Shown here piece after piece: positions 18,786-28,564 of a stretch of 53,998 nt of DNA. The notes beneath the pieces are model-generated. The model had not been told where the DNA came from. It searched no databases and was given only the letters and a program-made list of their open reading frames with translations. Every line of letters starts with the position of its first letter. Within the stretch, counting starts at the first letter, position 1. Location of the stretch: contig CAMYJU010000020.1 of the NCBI GenBank assembly GCA_947258795.1, positions 1 to 53,998 of the forward strand. Reading direction: 5' to 3'. The position numbers and the translations under genes are program-made. The stretch is from an uncultured Gammaproteobacteria bacterium. Its GTDB lineage: Bacteria; Pseudomonadota; Gammaproteobacteria; DRJJ01.

Positions 18786-19760
18786 ATGAAACAAAATCCG
18801 CAGAAAACCAGACATTCGGCCGGTAACAGCGTCGAAATGACCACGATTGACAGTCAAAACCATGGGCAACGCATTGATAATTACCTGCTGTCCTACCTTA
18901 AGGGTGTGCCCCGTAGCCGGATTTATCGAATCCTGCGTAAAGGGGAAGTCAGGGTTAACAAAGGCCGCATCAAGGCTACCTACCGTCTGAAGACCGGAGA
19001 TGTGGTCAGAATCCCGCCGGTACAGCGCAGCCCGCGTGGCCCGGAGCCGGAGATCAGTCAGCGGATGCGTCAACAACTGCTGGATGCGGTGCTGTATGAA
19101 GACGACAAGCTGCTGATCCTGAACAAACCTTCTGGTCTGGCGGTCCATGGTGGTAGCGGCATCAGCATCGGTCTGATCGAAGCGATACGCACGATTAAAC
19201 CGGAATGGGCCGGGCTGGAACTGGCACACCGTATTGACCGGGAAACCAGTGGTTGCCTGATTCTGGCAAAGCAGCGTGAAAGCCTGAATGCACTGCATCA
19301 GCTGTTCAGGGAAGGGCTGATCCACAAGGCCTATCTGACCCTGGTCGACGGTGTCTGGCCCAGTGAGCAGCAACACATTGATTTGCCGTTGGATAGTAAC
19401 AGCAGGACCGACGGGGAGCGCAACGTCCAGGTGTCTGAGCAGGGCAAACAGGCTAGTAGTCATTTCAAACTGCTTTCGGTATACCATGGTCAGCTTCCGT
19501 GTAGCATGCTCGAGGTGCATATCGACACAGGAAGAACACACCAGATCCGGGTTCATACCGCCTCGGCCGGTCATCCGGTGCTGGGCGATGACCGCTACGG
19601 AGACCGGGACAGCAACCGGGTAATGCGTAAAATTGGCCTGAAGCGGTTATTTTTGCATGCCCATGAGCTTGAATTTCAGCTGCCGGGCACCCATGACAGC
19701 ATACATGTACACGCACCATTGCCACCTGAACTGAAACAACTACTGGATAGACTGGAATAA
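18786..19760 (+). CDS. rluC: 23S rRNA pseudouridine synthase RluC
   Basis: Converts specific uridines of 23S rRNA helix to pseudouridine (955, 2504 and 2580 in E. coli). It has an N-terminal S4 RNA-binding domain (about 29-85, RIYRILRKGEVRVNKGR) and the RsuA/RluA catalytic domain with HRIDRETSG; Asp151 is the catalytic aspartate. At 324 residues it is the normal length. It is divergent from rne and is followed three bases later by a HAD phosphatase, the order also seen in Pseudomonas. Confidence 0.93.
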   Translation: MKQNPQKTRHSAGNSVEMTTIDSQNHGQRIDNYLLSYLKGVPRSRIYRILRKGEVRVNKGRIKATYRLKTGDVVRIPPVQRSPRGPEPEISQRMRQQLLDAVLYEDDKLLILNKPSGLAVHGGSGISIGLIEAIRTIKPEWAGLELAHRIDRETSGCLILAKQRESLNALHQLFREGLIHKAYLTLVDGVWPSEQQHIDLPLDSNSRTDGERNVQVSEQGKQASSHFKLLSVYHGQLPCSMLEVHIDTGRTHQIRVHTASAGHPVLGDDRYGDRDSNRVMRKIGLKRLFLHAHELEFQLPGTHDSIHVHAPLPPELKQLLDRLE

Positions 19761-19763
19761 GCC

Positions 19764-20462
19764 ATGCATGACATACAATTGATAATTTTTGACTGGGACG
19801 GAACCCTGATGGATTCCGAGGCCCACATCGTCGCGAGCATGCACGGCGCCATGGATAACCTGGGTATAGCTCGGCTGCCAGTCAGGGAAGTCAGCAATAT
19901 TATCGGCCTGGGCATGCGCGAGGCCCTGGATGCCTTGTTCCCGCAACAGGCCGGAGACGACGGCTTTGCCCAGGAATTTGTCGCGGCCTATCGCGAGTAT
20001 TTTTTTGCCGAGGACGCCGAGCAGGTGTTTTTCGATGGCGCAGTGCCGGTACTCGAGGACATGCGTGAACGCGGTATGCTGCTCGCGGTTGCGACCGGCA
20101 AGAGCCGCCGTGGCCTGAAACTGGCGCTGAAGCATAATGATCTCGAAGGTTTTTTTGATGCGACCCGTTGTGCCGATGAAACTGCGTCCAAGCCTGACCC
20201 ACTGATGATCAACGAAATCCTGCAGAACCTGTCGATTTCACCCGAACAGGCGGTGATGATCGGCGATACCGAGTATGATATGGAAATGGCGGGCAATGCC
20301 GGTACGCATGCGATTGCGGCGAATTACGGTGTGCATGATGCATCGCGCCTGTCAGGCTACGGGCTGTTGGGCAGTCTGGAGTCGATTACCGAGTTGCCAG
20401 ATCTGATGGATCAGTACTGTGAACAGGCTATACGTGTGGTCAATACACTGGAGCAGGTATGA
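19764..20462 (+). CDS. HAD-superfamily phosphatase, phosphoglycolate phosphatase-like
   Basis: A 232-residue HAD hydrolase. Motif I is FDWDGTLMDS with nucleophile Asp10 and acid Asp12, motif II is the threonine in VATGKSRRGL, the motif III lysine lies in ASKPDP, and motif IV is MIGDTEYDMEMA. The helical cap between motifs I and II resembles the Gph/PGPase group. The exact substrate cannot be read. It overlaps sppA by four bases (ATGA), and the two are probably translated together. Confidence 0.87.
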   Translation: MHDIQLIIFDWDGTLMDSEAHIVASMHGAMDNLGIARLPVREVSNIIGLGMREALDALFPQQAGDDGFAQEFVAAYREYFFAEDAEQVFFDGAVPVLEDMRERGMLLAVATGKSRRGLKLALKHNDLEGFFDATRCADETASKPDPLMINEILQNLSISPEQAVMIGDTEYDMEMAGNAGTHAIAANYGVHDASRLSGYGLLGSLESITELPDLMDQYCEQAIRVVNTLEQV

Positions 20463-21424
20463 ACGAACAGAATCAGACAGAAGAGACTGGTCAGGGGACC
20501 CCCTGGGAACGCAAGGTCCTTGAGCAATTGTCCATGGCTGCGGTCACCGAGCAACGTCGCAGTCGCCGCTGGAGTAATTTCTTCAAGCTTGCCTTTTTGA
20601 CTTATCTGATAGTCATTCTGGTCATGTTTTCTGTGGAAGATGATGCCCTGGAAAGTGTTAAACCGGCCAATCACAGTGCCATTGTCGATCTGACCGGTAT
20701 CATTGCACCCGGTGAGGAGGCCGATGCGGACAAGATTGTCGGGGCACTGCGTGATGCATTTGAGGATAACAGGACCCAGGGTGTGATCCTGCGTCTGAAC
20801 AGTCCGGGTGGCAGCCCGGTGCAGGCCAGTTATATCTACCGGGAAATACAACGCCTGCGTGAGAAATATCCGGACATCCCCCTGTATGCGGTGATTGTGG
20901 ATCTATGCGCGTCAGCCTGTTATTACATCGCCTCGTCGGCCGACAAGATCTATGCGAATGAAAACAGCCTGGTCGGTTCTATCGGTGTGCTGATTGACAG
21001 CTTTGGTTTTGTCGGCCTGATGGAGAAAATCGGCGTTGAACGACGTCTGCTCACCGCCGGCGAACACAAGGGCATACTGGATCCGTTTTCACCGGCCAAG
21101 CCGGAAGAAACCGATTATGTCAAAACGGTATTGGCGGAATTGCATGATCAGTTCATCAGTGCTGTGAAGCAAGGACGCGGAGAACGGATAAAAGATGACC
21201 CGATACTGTTTTCCGGTCTGTTCTGGTCCGGCATCCGTGGCAAGGAACTGGGGCTGGTCGATGATTTCTCCAGTTCATCCGATGTTGCCAGAGATGTAAT
21301 CGGTGAGGAAAATTTGAAGGACTTTACCTCCAAGCGTAATCTGCTGGACCAGCTTGCCGATCGACTGGGTCTGTCGATCGCAAGAGGTCTGATACCATCC
21401 AGCCAGGGGCTGCGATACAGGTGA
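20459..21424 (+). CDS. sppA: Signal peptide peptidase SppA, short type (S49 family)
   Basis: An inner-membrane serine protease that clears cleaved signal peptides. The 321-residue protein is the short, single-domain type. It has one N-terminal membrane helix (about 43-60), the LNSPGGSPVQAS segment, the serine region DLCASACYYIASSADKIYA and the catalytic lysine in AGEHKGILDPF. The usual ASGGYY is ASACYY here, which keeps the serine. Translational coupling to the preceding phosphatase is likely. A tandem heptamer repeat begins at its stop codon. Confidence 0.88.
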   Translation: MNEQNQTEETGQGTPWERKVLEQLSMAAVTEQRRSRRWSNFFKLAFLTYLIVILVMFSVEDDALESVKPANHSAIVDLTGIIAPGEEADADKIVGALRDAFEDNRTQGVILRLNSPGGSPVQASYIYREIQRLREKYPDIPLYAVIVDLCASACYYIASSADKIYANENSLVGSIGVLIDSFGFVGLMEKIGVERRLLTAGEHKGILDPFSPAKPEETDYVKTVLAELHDQFISAVKQGRGERIKDDPILFSGLFWSGIRGKELGLVDDFSSSSDVARDVIGEENLKDFTSKRNLLDQLADRLGLSIARGLIPSSQGLRYR

Positions 21425-21462
21425 CAGATATCAGATGTCAGATGTCAGATGTCAGATGTCTG
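21424..21462. repeat. Tandem heptamer repeat TCAGATG
   Basis: Four perfect head-to-tail copies of TCAGATG lie at 21431-21458, preceded by a diverged copy (ACAGATA) and followed by TCTGAAATCTGAACCCTGACCCC, which reads like further decayed copies. It fills the gap between the convergent sppA and maf genes, where a terminator might be expected, and offers no clear hairpin. Confidence 0.8.
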
Positions 21463-21484
21463 AAATCTGAACCCTGACCCCTGT

Positions 21485-22075
21485 TTAAGGTAGCGCCAGC
21501 CCGGCCTCAATGAGCATGCTGGTCAGCCTGATTAATGGCAGGCCAATCAAGGCAGTCGGATCATCGCCATGCATCGCGGCAAACAGGGTGATCCCGAGCG
21601 CTTCTGACTTGAAGCTGCCCGCACAGTTGTACGGCTGTTCACGTCGTAAATAGCGATCGATCTGCTGATCCGACAGTTCGCGGAAGTGCACTTCAAACGG
21701 TATCACATCAAGCTGAAACTCGTCGGTGCTGCTGTTGTACAGACACAGGCCGGTCTGGAACAGTACACTGCGTCCTGACGCGCGTTGCAATTGTTCAATC
21801 GCGCATTCATGACTGCCTGGTTTGCCGAGTATTTCCTCATCGAGGACGGCCACCTGGTCAGAGCCGATTACCAGTGCATCCGCAAACCTGGTGGCAACCG
21901 CGCGGGCCTTGGCGAGGGACAGACGCTTTACCAGCTCCTGCGGTGATTCACCGGGCAGTTGCGTCTCGTCGACTTCGGGCGAGGCGGTGTCGAACGCCAT
22001 GCCAAGACGTTCAAGCAGCTCGCGCCTGAACGGCGAAGTCGATCCAAGTACCAGCTGTCGGGTGTTGTCATTCAT
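21485..22075 (-). CDS. Maf-family nucleotide pyrophosphatase
   Basis: A 196-residue Maf/YceF-type protein that hydrolyses non-canonical or modified nucleoside triphosphates to monophosphates and pyrophosphate. Family motifs are LGSTSPFRRELLERLG at the N-terminus, DETQLPGESP, the LVIGSDQVA with the catalytic aspartate, and GKPGSHECA. The length is normal. It is convergent with sppA and lies downstream of the pyruvate carboxylase genes on the same strand, about 100 bases away. Confidence 0.88.
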   Translation of the reverse strand: MNDNTRQLVLGSTSPFRRELLERLGMAFDTASPEVDETQLPGESPQELVKRLSLAKARAVATRFADALVIGSDQVAVLDEEILGKPGSHECAIEQLQRASGRSVLFQTGLCLYNSSTDEFQLDVIPFEVHFRELSDQQIDRYLRREQPYNCAGSFKSEALGITLFAAMHGDDPTALIGLPLIRLTSMLIEAGLALP

Positions 22076-22181
22076 GTCGGTTGTTCAGGCCTGATCCGGT
22101 GCGGCGTATGGTGGCATGTGTCCAGGGCGATCGCAAACGGGAATCCCTGATTAAGCAGATAACCAGTCGTAATTCGCCGCT

Positions 22182-24011
22182 TCAGTCAGCCTCGATTTCG
22201 ATCAGGGTCTCGTCAGGATTGACACTGTCGCCTTTTTCAACGTGTATCGCCCGGACGTTACCGGATAGTGGTGATTGGATTTCAGTTTCCATTTTCATGG
22301 CTTCCGAGATCAGTACCGGGTCACCGGCAGCGACATGATCATCAACCGCAACCAGGATCTCGATAATCGTGCCAGGCATCGAGGTGGTTACATGACCGGG
22401 CTCGGTGGCCTTGGGGCGTTTGCTGCCACGCTGGGTCTTGACGACAGTGGTCTCAGCGGTATCGGTGGGAATAATGTCGAGTGTTTCCAGCAGTACTTCT
22501 TCGGGCACTCCGTCCACGGTCATGTAGAACGGACGGGTTTCGGCCTGGTGATGACCGGTCCCGGTTACCTTGATGTGGTAGGTTTCCCCGTGCAGGGTCA
22601 GATTGAATTCGACAGGTGCCGAGGCAGGAGGTAAGCCTTCACCGGTGTGTATGGGTTCCAGCGGTTCCGGCACCAGAGTGTCTTCATTGCGATGGGTCAG
22701 GAATTCACGGCCGATTTCGGGGAACATCGCATAGATCATCACGTCTTCTTCCGATCTTGCCGTTTCACCAATTTCACTACGCAGTTGTTCCAGCTCATCA
22801 TCCAGTAAATCAGCCGGACGGATTTCGATGATGTCTTCATTACCGATGGCCTGCTGGCGGACGATAGTATTAACGTGACCTGGTGGTTTGCCGTAGCGGC
22901 CCTGCAGGTATAGCTTCACCTCGTTGGTAATCGATTTGTAACGTTCCCCTGTGATCACGTTCATGGCTGCCTGGCTGCCGACGATTTGTGACGTCGGTGT
23001 GACCAGTGGCGGGTACCCCAGGTCCTCACGGACACGCGGGATTTCCTTCAATACCTCATTCATTTTGTCCAGCGTACCCTGTTCCTTTAGTTGTGCATAC
23101 AGGTTGGAAATCATGCCGCCAGGCACCTGGAACAGCTGCACACGGGTATCGAGCCCGGTAAATTCGCTTTCGAACTGATGATATTTCTTGCGCACCTCAT
23201 GAAAATAAAAGCCGATCTCCTGCAGCAGCTCCAGGTCCAGTCCGGTATCAAATTCGGTATCACGGAAAGCCACTACCATGCTTTCAGTAGGTGGGTGACT
23301 GGCGCCATTGGCAAATGACGATATCGCAGTATCGATATGCAGGCAGCCATTTTCTATCGCTCTGAGCTGACACATGTCGGACAGGCCGGCAGTGGCGTGG
23401 GAGTGCAGGTGCACCGGGACTTTCAGGGCATTGACCAGCGCCGCGACCAGCTCCGCTGTGACCTGGGGTGTGAGCAGTCCGGCCATATCCTTGATGGCGA
23501 TGCTGTCGCAGCCAAAGCTTTCCAGCTCCAGGGCCTGTTCGACAAACAGTTCGATGTTATGTACCGGGCTGATGGTATAGGAGATCGCACCCTGTGCATG
23601 CTTGCCGTTTTCCTTGACCGAGTCGATTGCCGTACGCAGGTTACGGTTGTCGTTCATCGCATCGAATATCCGGAAGACATCCATGCCATTAGCCGCACAT
23701 CGTGTAACAAACGCCCTGACCACGTCATCTGAATAATGCCGGTAGCCGAGCAGGTTCTGGCCTCGTAACAGCATTTGCAAGCGTGTATTGGGCAAGGCCT
23801 CGCGTAGCCTGGCCAGGCGTTCCCAGGGATCTTCTTTCAGATAGCGTATGCAGGCATCGAAAGTCGCACCACCCCAGACCTCCAGTGACCAGTAACCGAC
23901 CCGGTCGAGTTTTTCACAGATCGGCAACATGTCTTCGGTTCGCATGCGTGTCGCTATCAGACACTGGTGGGCATCGCGCAGGATCGTATCGGTGATGTGT
24001 ACTTTTGGCAT
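22182..24011 (-). CDS. Pyruvate carboxylase subunit B / oxaloacetate decarboxylase alpha-type protein
   Basis: A 609-residue carboxyltransferase-biotin carrier protein. The N-terminal HMGL-like TIM barrel starts TDTILRDAHQCLIATRMRT; the conserved carboxylase domain follows, then a linker and a C-terminal biotinyl domain with SEAMKMETEIQ, where Lys573 carries biotin. Proteins of this form are either oxaloacetate decarboxylase alpha or the B subunit of two-subunit pyruvate carboxylase. A biotin carboxylase gene lies 28 bases upstream on the same strand and no oadB/oadG is seen, so the pyruvate carboxylase role (pyruvate + bicarbonate + ATP to oxaloacetate) is preferred. Confidence 0.88.
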   Translation of the reverse strand: MPKVHITDTILRDAHQCLIATRMRTEDMLPICEKLDRVGYWSLEVWGGATFDACIRYLKEDPWERLARLREALPNTRLQMLLRGQNLLGYRHYSDDVVRAFVTRCAANGMDVFRIFDAMNDNRNLRTAIDSVKENGKHAQGAISYTISPVHNIELFVEQALELESFGCDSIAIKDMAGLLTPQVTAELVAALVNALKVPVHLHSHATAGLSDMCQLRAIENGCLHIDTAISSFANGASHPPTESMVVAFRDTEFDTGLDLELLQEIGFYFHEVRKKYHQFESEFTGLDTRVQLFQVPGGMISNLYAQLKEQGTLDKMNEVLKEIPRVREDLGYPPLVTPTSQIVGSQAAMNVITGERYKSITNEVKLYLQGRYGKPPGHVNTIVRQQAIGNEDIIEIRPADLLDDELEQLRSEIGETARSEEDVMIYAMFPEIGREFLTHRNEDTLVPEPLEPIHTGEGLPPASAPVEFNLTLHGETYHIKVTGTGHHQAETRPFYMTVDGVPEEVLLETLDIIPTDTAETTVVKTQRGSKRPKATEPGHVTTSMPGTIIEILVAVDDHVAAGDPVLISEAMKMETEIQSPLSGNVRAIHVEKGDSVNPDETLIEIEAD

Positions 24012-24039
24012 TTGCTGAACTCTTGGTTATGGCTCGTTG

Positions 24040-25458
24040 TTACAGTCCCATGTGGGCCGCCAGTGTGGCGGCAATGACCGTGGCCAGCTGTCGTGACGGA
24101 CGCTTGATCGAATATTCGGTCAGTTCCGGGTGTGCTTCGACAAATCCGGTATTGAATTGTCCCGAGCGGAAGCTGTCTGATTTCAGGATTTCGAGATAGT
24201 ACGGTATGGTCGTCTTCACACCGTAGACCATAATATCATGCAAGGCGCGTTCGGAGCGTTTCAGCATCAGCTCCCAGTCCAGCGCCCAGACAGTCAATTT
24301 TGCACACATGGAATCATAGTAGGGTGGAATCACGTAACCGGTATAGATGGCGCTGTCTATACGCACGCCCGGTCCACCGGCTGCAAAGTAACGTGTCACC
24401 CGGCCAAAGCTGGGTAAAAAGTCGTTTTTCGGGTCTTCGGCGTTGATACGAAACTCGATCGCGTATCCACGGCGTTGTACATCCTGCTGTTTGTAACTGA
24501 GCGGGTTGCCCGCCGCGATCCTGATTTGCTCCTGAACGATGTCGATACCGGTTATCTCCTCGGTGATCGTATGTTCAACCTGCAGCCGGGTGTTCATTTC
24601 CATAAAATAGAAGTCGTCGTTTCCGTCCAGCAGAAATTCTACCGTGCCGGCATTTTCATAACCTACTGCACGCGCTGCGCGGATGGCCAGTTCGCCGATA
24701 TGGGTACGTTGTTGATCGTCAAGTTGCGGGGAGGGCGCCATTTCCATCAGTTTCTGGTGCCGGCGCTGGATGCTGCAGTCACGTTCAAACAGATGAATAA
24801 CATTGCCGTGACTGTCGGCGAGGATCTGCACCTCGATATGGCGTGGCTCAACCACACATTTTTCCATAAAAATATCAGCACTGCCGAACGCCTTGGTGGC
24901 CTCGGACAGAACGCGGTCAAAGTTGCGCTGCAGTTCCAGTTCATTGTTACAGCGTCGTATGCCGCGGCCGCCACCGCCGGAGGTCGCCTTGAGCATCACC
25001 GGATAGCCTATTTCCTGCGCGAGTTTGAGTGCCGCATCCAGGTCTGGCAGATTGCCTTCACTACCCGGGACCACCGGCACACCGGCCTCGATCATGCTGC
25101 GCCGGGCCTCGATCTTGTTACCCATGCGCTGGATAACACGGCTGTCCGGGCCGATAAAAATGATACCCCGGCGCGCACAAATCTCAGGTAACTGCGGGTT
25201 TTCTGACAAAAAACCGTAACCGGGATGCAGTGCGTCACAGCCGGTTGCGACCGCAATATTGACCAGGCGATGGACATTCAGATAGCCGGCGATACTGTCC
25301 GGGCCAATATTGTAGGCCTCATCGGCCTTTTTGACATGTAGCGAATAGCGATCCGGTTCGGCATATATCGCGACCGAGGTAATATCCATCTCGGCGCACG
25401 CGCGTACGATCCGTACGGCAATTTCACCACGATTTGCAATCAGGATCTTTTTGATCAA
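24040..25458 (-). CDS. Pyruvate carboxylase subunit A (biotin carboxylase)
   Basis: ATP-dependent biotin carboxylase that charges the biotin of the downstream subunit. Family features: KKILIANRGEIAVRIVRAC at the N-terminus, the ATP-grasp glycine-rich loop KATSGGGGRGIRRC, EKCVVEPRHIEVQ and the active-site FMEMNTRLQVEH. No ATG fits: a TTG at 25458 gives the normal start just before IKKILIANRG, with GGA ten bases upstream, while a TTG at 25518 would add 20 residues. Its C-terminus is a little longer than AccC, as in PycA proteins. It is divergent from the DUF177 gene. Confidence 0.88.
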   Translation of the reverse strand: MIKKILIANRGEIAVRIVRACAEMDITSVAIYAEPDRYSLHVKKADEAYNIGPDSIAGYLNVHRLVNIAVATGCDALHPGYGFLSENPQLPEICARRGIIFIGPDSRVIQRMGNKIEARRSMIEAGVPVVPGSEGNLPDLDAALKLAQEIGYPVMLKATSGGGGRGIRRCNNELELQRNFDRVLSEATKAFGSADIFMEKCVVEPRHIEVQILADSHGNVIHLFERDCSIQRRHQKLMEMAPSPQLDDQQRTHIGELAIRAARAVGYENAGTVEFLLDGNDDFYFMEMNTRLQVEHTITEEITGIDIVQEQIRIAAGNPLSYKQQDVQRRGYAIEFRINAEDPKNDFLPSFGRVTRYFAAGGPGVRIDSAIYTGYVIPPYYDSMCAKLTVWALDWELMLKRSERALHDIMVYGVKTTIPYYLEILKSDSFRSGQFNTGFVEAHPELTEYSIKRPSRQLATVIAATLAAHMGL

Positions 25459-25606
25459 GGGTAGTATCCAGTTGTAATCGTTATAGCCGACCCCTGTGCG
25501 CCAGCCTTCCGTCTCCAACTATGGAGCGATGTTACTGAAAAAACAAGCCATTTTTGTGAAATGGGCTTTGACAGTATACCCTGCCGAGCATTAAAATAGG
25601 CCGATT

Positions 25607-26131
25607 ATGCCGACCCGTCTGCCAGATTATGTAGACCCTTACCGGCTGGCGCTTAAGGCCGAGTCTCTGTCGGGCGATATGGCGCTTGCCAGTATGAAAC
25701 GGCTGGCACAGGAACTGGTGGATAATAAGGGTTCCGTGGCTGTACAACTGGATTTCAGCTACGACGAGCAGCGTCGTGCAATGGTCAACGGCAGAATCAC
25801 GACCGTGCTGACACTCAAATGCGAGCGCTGCCTGGGTCCGATGTTATGGCCACTGGAGTCCGAATTTACCCTGGTGATAATCAGGGAGGGGGATCCGGGA
25901 GAGATCCCACCGGAGTACGAGCAGTACATCATGGAGTCTGACCGGGTCAGACTGGATGAGATGATAGAGGATGAAATCCTCCTGAGTCTGCCTATCGTAC
26001 CCAGGCATGCAGATGAGGATTGTCCGGCGATGTCGCTGCTTCAGTCAGGGACTGAACAGCAGGACGCCGGTCAACAGGATACCGAGCGGAACAACCCGTT
26101 CGAGGTCCTGAAGGATTTGAAGTCGGAATAG
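25607..26131 (+). CDS. yceD: YceD/DUF177 family protein (23S rRNA accumulation)
   Basis: A 174-residue DUF177 protein. Homologues directly upstream of rpmF affect 23S rRNA accumulation in bacteria and plants. The signature is the middle segment VLTLKCERCLGPM with its CxxC pair, followed by an acidic stretch and a second cysteine in DEDCPAMS. The long acidic, Gln-rich C-terminus is typical. rpmF follows after 83 bases, the usual pairing. Confidence 0.88.
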   Translation: MPTRLPDYVDPYRLALKAESLSGDMALASMKRLAQELVDNKGSVAVQLDFSYDEQRRAMVNGRITTVLTLKCERCLGPMLWPLESEFTLVIIREGDPGEIPPEYEQYIMESDRVRLDEMIEDEILLSLPIVPRHADEDCPAMSLLQSGTEQQDAGQQDTERNNPFEVLKDLKSE

Positions 26132-26214
26132 GATCTATTCAGACTTGAGATGTGATGATTTCAATACAGGTGTCCGTCAGGGGCATATGTAAACACTGAA
26201 ACTGGAGCAACAAA

Positions 26215-26391
26215 ATGGCTGTACAACAGAACCGCAGAACACCGTCCACTCGTGGCAAACGCCGTGCGCATGATGCGTTGAACGGACCGGCCCTGTCTAT
26301 CGAACCTGAGACAGGTGAAACCCATCGTCGTCACCATATCAGCACCGATGGTTTTTACCGTGGTCGCCAGGTATTGAGCGATAAAAAATAA
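26215..26391 (+). CDS. rpmF: 50S ribosomal protein L32
   Basis: A 58-residue protein reading [20 protein letters not shown] at the start, the standard L32 N-terminus, and ending with the basic [18 protein letters not shown] segment. This is the variant without a cysteine zinc ribbon, as usual in gammaproteobacteria. A GGAG eight bases before the ATG supports the start. The gene lies between yceD and plsX, its conserved position at the head of the fatty acid gene cluster. Confidence 0.95.
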   Translation: MAVQQNRRTPSTRGKRRAHDALNGPALSIEPETGETHRRHHISTDGFYRGRQVLSDKK

Positions 26392-26520
26392 TCCTTGTGT
26401 ACCCTGTTTGTGTCCGGACTCGGACATGAACAGGGTGTCTCTTGAGATAGTCGGGTGGATTGCCCTGGAACAGGCCGGTCTGGCCATGCATAACATGACC
26501 TACAGGAAGTTTTGCAAGCA

Positions 26521-27543
26521 ATGAGCGAAAATCCGACTATTGCCCTTGATGCGATGGGCGGTGATATTGGACCGGATGCGGTTCTGCCCGCTGCTATCAA
26601 TATCTACAAAAAGTACCCTGATCTGAATCTTGTCCTGGTTGGACAGGAGGATAGCCTGCAGGCTGGTCTGTCCAGGCTTGGCGTCGAACAGGATGAGCGT
26701 CTTCGTATCCATCATGCCTCCGAGGTGGTGGGTATGGATGAACCTGCCTCCAGCGCGATGCGCAACAAGAAAGATTCCTCCATGCGGGTTGCGCTTAACC
26801 TGGTAAAGGAAGGCACGGCCGATGCCTGCGTCAGTGCCGGAAACACCGGTGCCCTGATGGCGACGGGACGTTTTGTGCTGAAAATGCTGCCTGGTATCGA
26901 CAGGCCCGCGATTATTACCGCCTTGCCCAATATAACCGGTCATAGCCATATGCTCGACCTGGGTGCTAATGTGGACTGTACCTCGGATCACTTGTTCCAG
27001 TTCGCGGTAATGGGTTCTGTACTATCCAGTGTTGTTGATAATATCGAGCAGCCCCGTATCGGCCTGCTCAATATCGGTGAAGAGGAAATCAAGGGTAACG
27101 AGCGTGTTAAAATGGCTGCCCAGCTACTGTCCGACAGCAAGCTTAACTACGTCGGTTTTGTCGAAGGCGATGATATCTACAAGGGCGGTGCCGCGGATGT
27201 GATCGTCTGTGACGGTTTTGTGGGAAATGTTTCGCTGAAAACCAGTGAAGGTCTTGCCAGAATGATAGGGCATTTCCTGAAGCAGGAATTCAGTCGCAAT
27301 CTGCTGACCCGTATTATGGCGATGATATCCCTGCCGGTAATCAAAGCGTTCAAAAAACGTATTGATGCACGCCGCTATAACGGCGCCAGCCTGCTGGGTT
27401 TACGTGGCATTGTGATCAAGAGTCATGGTGGAGCAGATGAATTGGCGTTTACCAATGCCATTGAAATTGCGATCAAGGAAGTACACAATGCCTTGCCACA
27501 ACGTATCAGTGCCATGCTCGAACAATTGTTGACTGAGGAGTAA
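26521..27543 (+). CDS. plsX: Phosphate acyltransferase PlsX
   Basis: Makes acyl-phosphate from acyl-ACP for phospholipid synthesis. The protein of 340 residues begins [20 protein letters not shown], the family signature, and contains [16 protein letters not shown] and [19 protein letters not shown] take the ATG at 26521; an in-frame TTG three codons earlier is less likely. It is followed five bases later by fabH and appears to lead the fab operon with rpmF. Confidence 0.93.
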   Translation: MSENPTIALDAMGGDIGPDAVLPAAINIYKKYPDLNLVLVGQEDSLQAGLSRLGVEQDERLRIHHASEVVGMDEPASSAMRNKKDSSMRVALNLVKEGTADACVSAGNTGALMATGRFVLKMLPGIDRPAIITALPNITGHSHMLDLGANVDCTSDHLFQFAVMGSVLSSVVDNIEQPRIGLLNIGEEEIKGNERVKMAAQLLSDSKLNYVGFVEGDDIYKGGAADVIVCDGFVGNVSLKTSEGLARMIGHFLKQEFSRNLLTRIMAMISLPVIKAFKKRIDARRYNGASLLGLRGIVIKSHGGADELAFTNAIEIAIKEVHNALPQRISAMLEQLLTEE

Positions 27544-27548
27544 CAGGC

Positions 27549-28517
27549 TTGACCTACTCACGTATCAGCGGTACTGGGGGCTTTCTGCCGGAAAAGGTCC
27601 TGACCAATGCCGATCTGGAAAAGATGGTCGATACCACGGATGACTGGATCGTATCGCGTACGGGCATTAAAAAGCGTCACATCGCAGCCGATCACGAAAC
27701 CACCTGTGATCTGGCCGAGCATGCGGCACGCAGGGCCATTGATGCAGCCGGTCTGCAAGTGAATGACATAGGCCTGATTATCGTGGCCACCACGACACCT
27801 GACCAGGTGTTTCCAAGTACCGCATGTCTGTTACAACAACGCCTGGATATCCATGGTTGTGCGGCGTTTGATGTACAGGCCGTGTGTACCGGTTTTGTCT
27901 ATGCACTGGGTATCGCCGACAAATTTATCAAGACCGGTACCACCAAACATGCACTGGTGGTTGGGGCAGAAACCCTGTCACGTATTACCGACTGGAATGA
28001 TCGTACCACCTGTGTATTGTTTGGTGATGGCGCCGGGGCTGCGGTGATCAGTGCCAGCGAAGAGCCCGGCATCATGTCTTCACACCTGCACGCGGATGGT
28101 CAGTATGCCAGTTTACTGCAAGTCCCGGCGGGTATTTCGACAGGTTATGATCCGCTCCGTGAAAATCACGCCTATATGCAAATGAAAGGTAACGAGGTAT
28201 TCAAGGTAGCGGTCAATACCCTGGGCAGGATCGTTGATGAAACCCTGGCTGCCAATCAGCTGCAGAAGTCAGATATCGACTGGCTGATCCCTCACCAGGC
28301 CAATAATCGCATTATCAATGCCACCGCTAAAAAATTGAACATGTCAACGGATCATGTGGTCGTGACCGTGGACGAACATGGAAATACCTCGGCCGCATCG
28401 GTACCGCTGGCGCTGGATGTTGCCGTACGTGATGGTCGTATCCAGCGTGGTGAAGTACTGTTACTGGAGGCCTTCGGAGGAGGGTTCACCTGGGGCTCCG
28501 TTCTCGTTAGATATTAA
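27549..28517 (+). CDS. fabH: 3-oxoacyl-ACP synthase III (KAS III)
   Basis: Starts fatty acid synthesis by condensing acetyl-CoA with malonyl-ACP. The catalytic triad is intact: Cys113 in QAVCTGF, His in PHQANNRI and Asn in HGNTSAAS. The C-terminal [13 protein letters not shown] is typical. At 322 residues it is full length. Translation starts at TTG, five bases after plsX, with GAGGAG upstream. The gene is present here in the cluster, whereas some Pseudomonas lack it at this position. Confidence 0.95.
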   Translation: MTYSRISGTGGFLPEKVLTNADLEKMVDTTDDWIVSRTGIKKRHIAADHETTCDLAEHAARRAIDAAGLQVNDIGLIIVATTTPDQVFPSTACLLQQRLDIHGCAAFDVQAVCTGFVYALGIADKFIKTGTTKHALVVGAETLSRITDWNDRTTCVLFGDGAGAAVISASEEPGIMSSHLHADGQYASLLQVPAGISTGYDPLRENHAYMQMKGNEVFKVAVNTLGRIVDETLAANQLQKSDIDWLIPHQANNRIINATAKKLNMSTDHVVVTVDEHGNTSAASVPLALDVAVRDGRIQRGEVLLLEAFGGGFTWGSVLVRY

Positions 28518-28564
28518 TCTGCATACCACTATCCACTATACAAATCAGAAACAGGTAGTACAGA

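Noticed and set aside
21424..21462. Tandem heptamers considered as a CRISPR or replication iteron
   Set aside because: Units are seven bases with no spacers, there is no cas or rep gene, and the site is an ordinary convergent junction.
24475..25191. Plus-strand frame of 238 codons opposite the biotin carboxylase gene
   Set aside because: Antisense to a gene with complete biotin carboxylase motifs; it has no recognisable domain.
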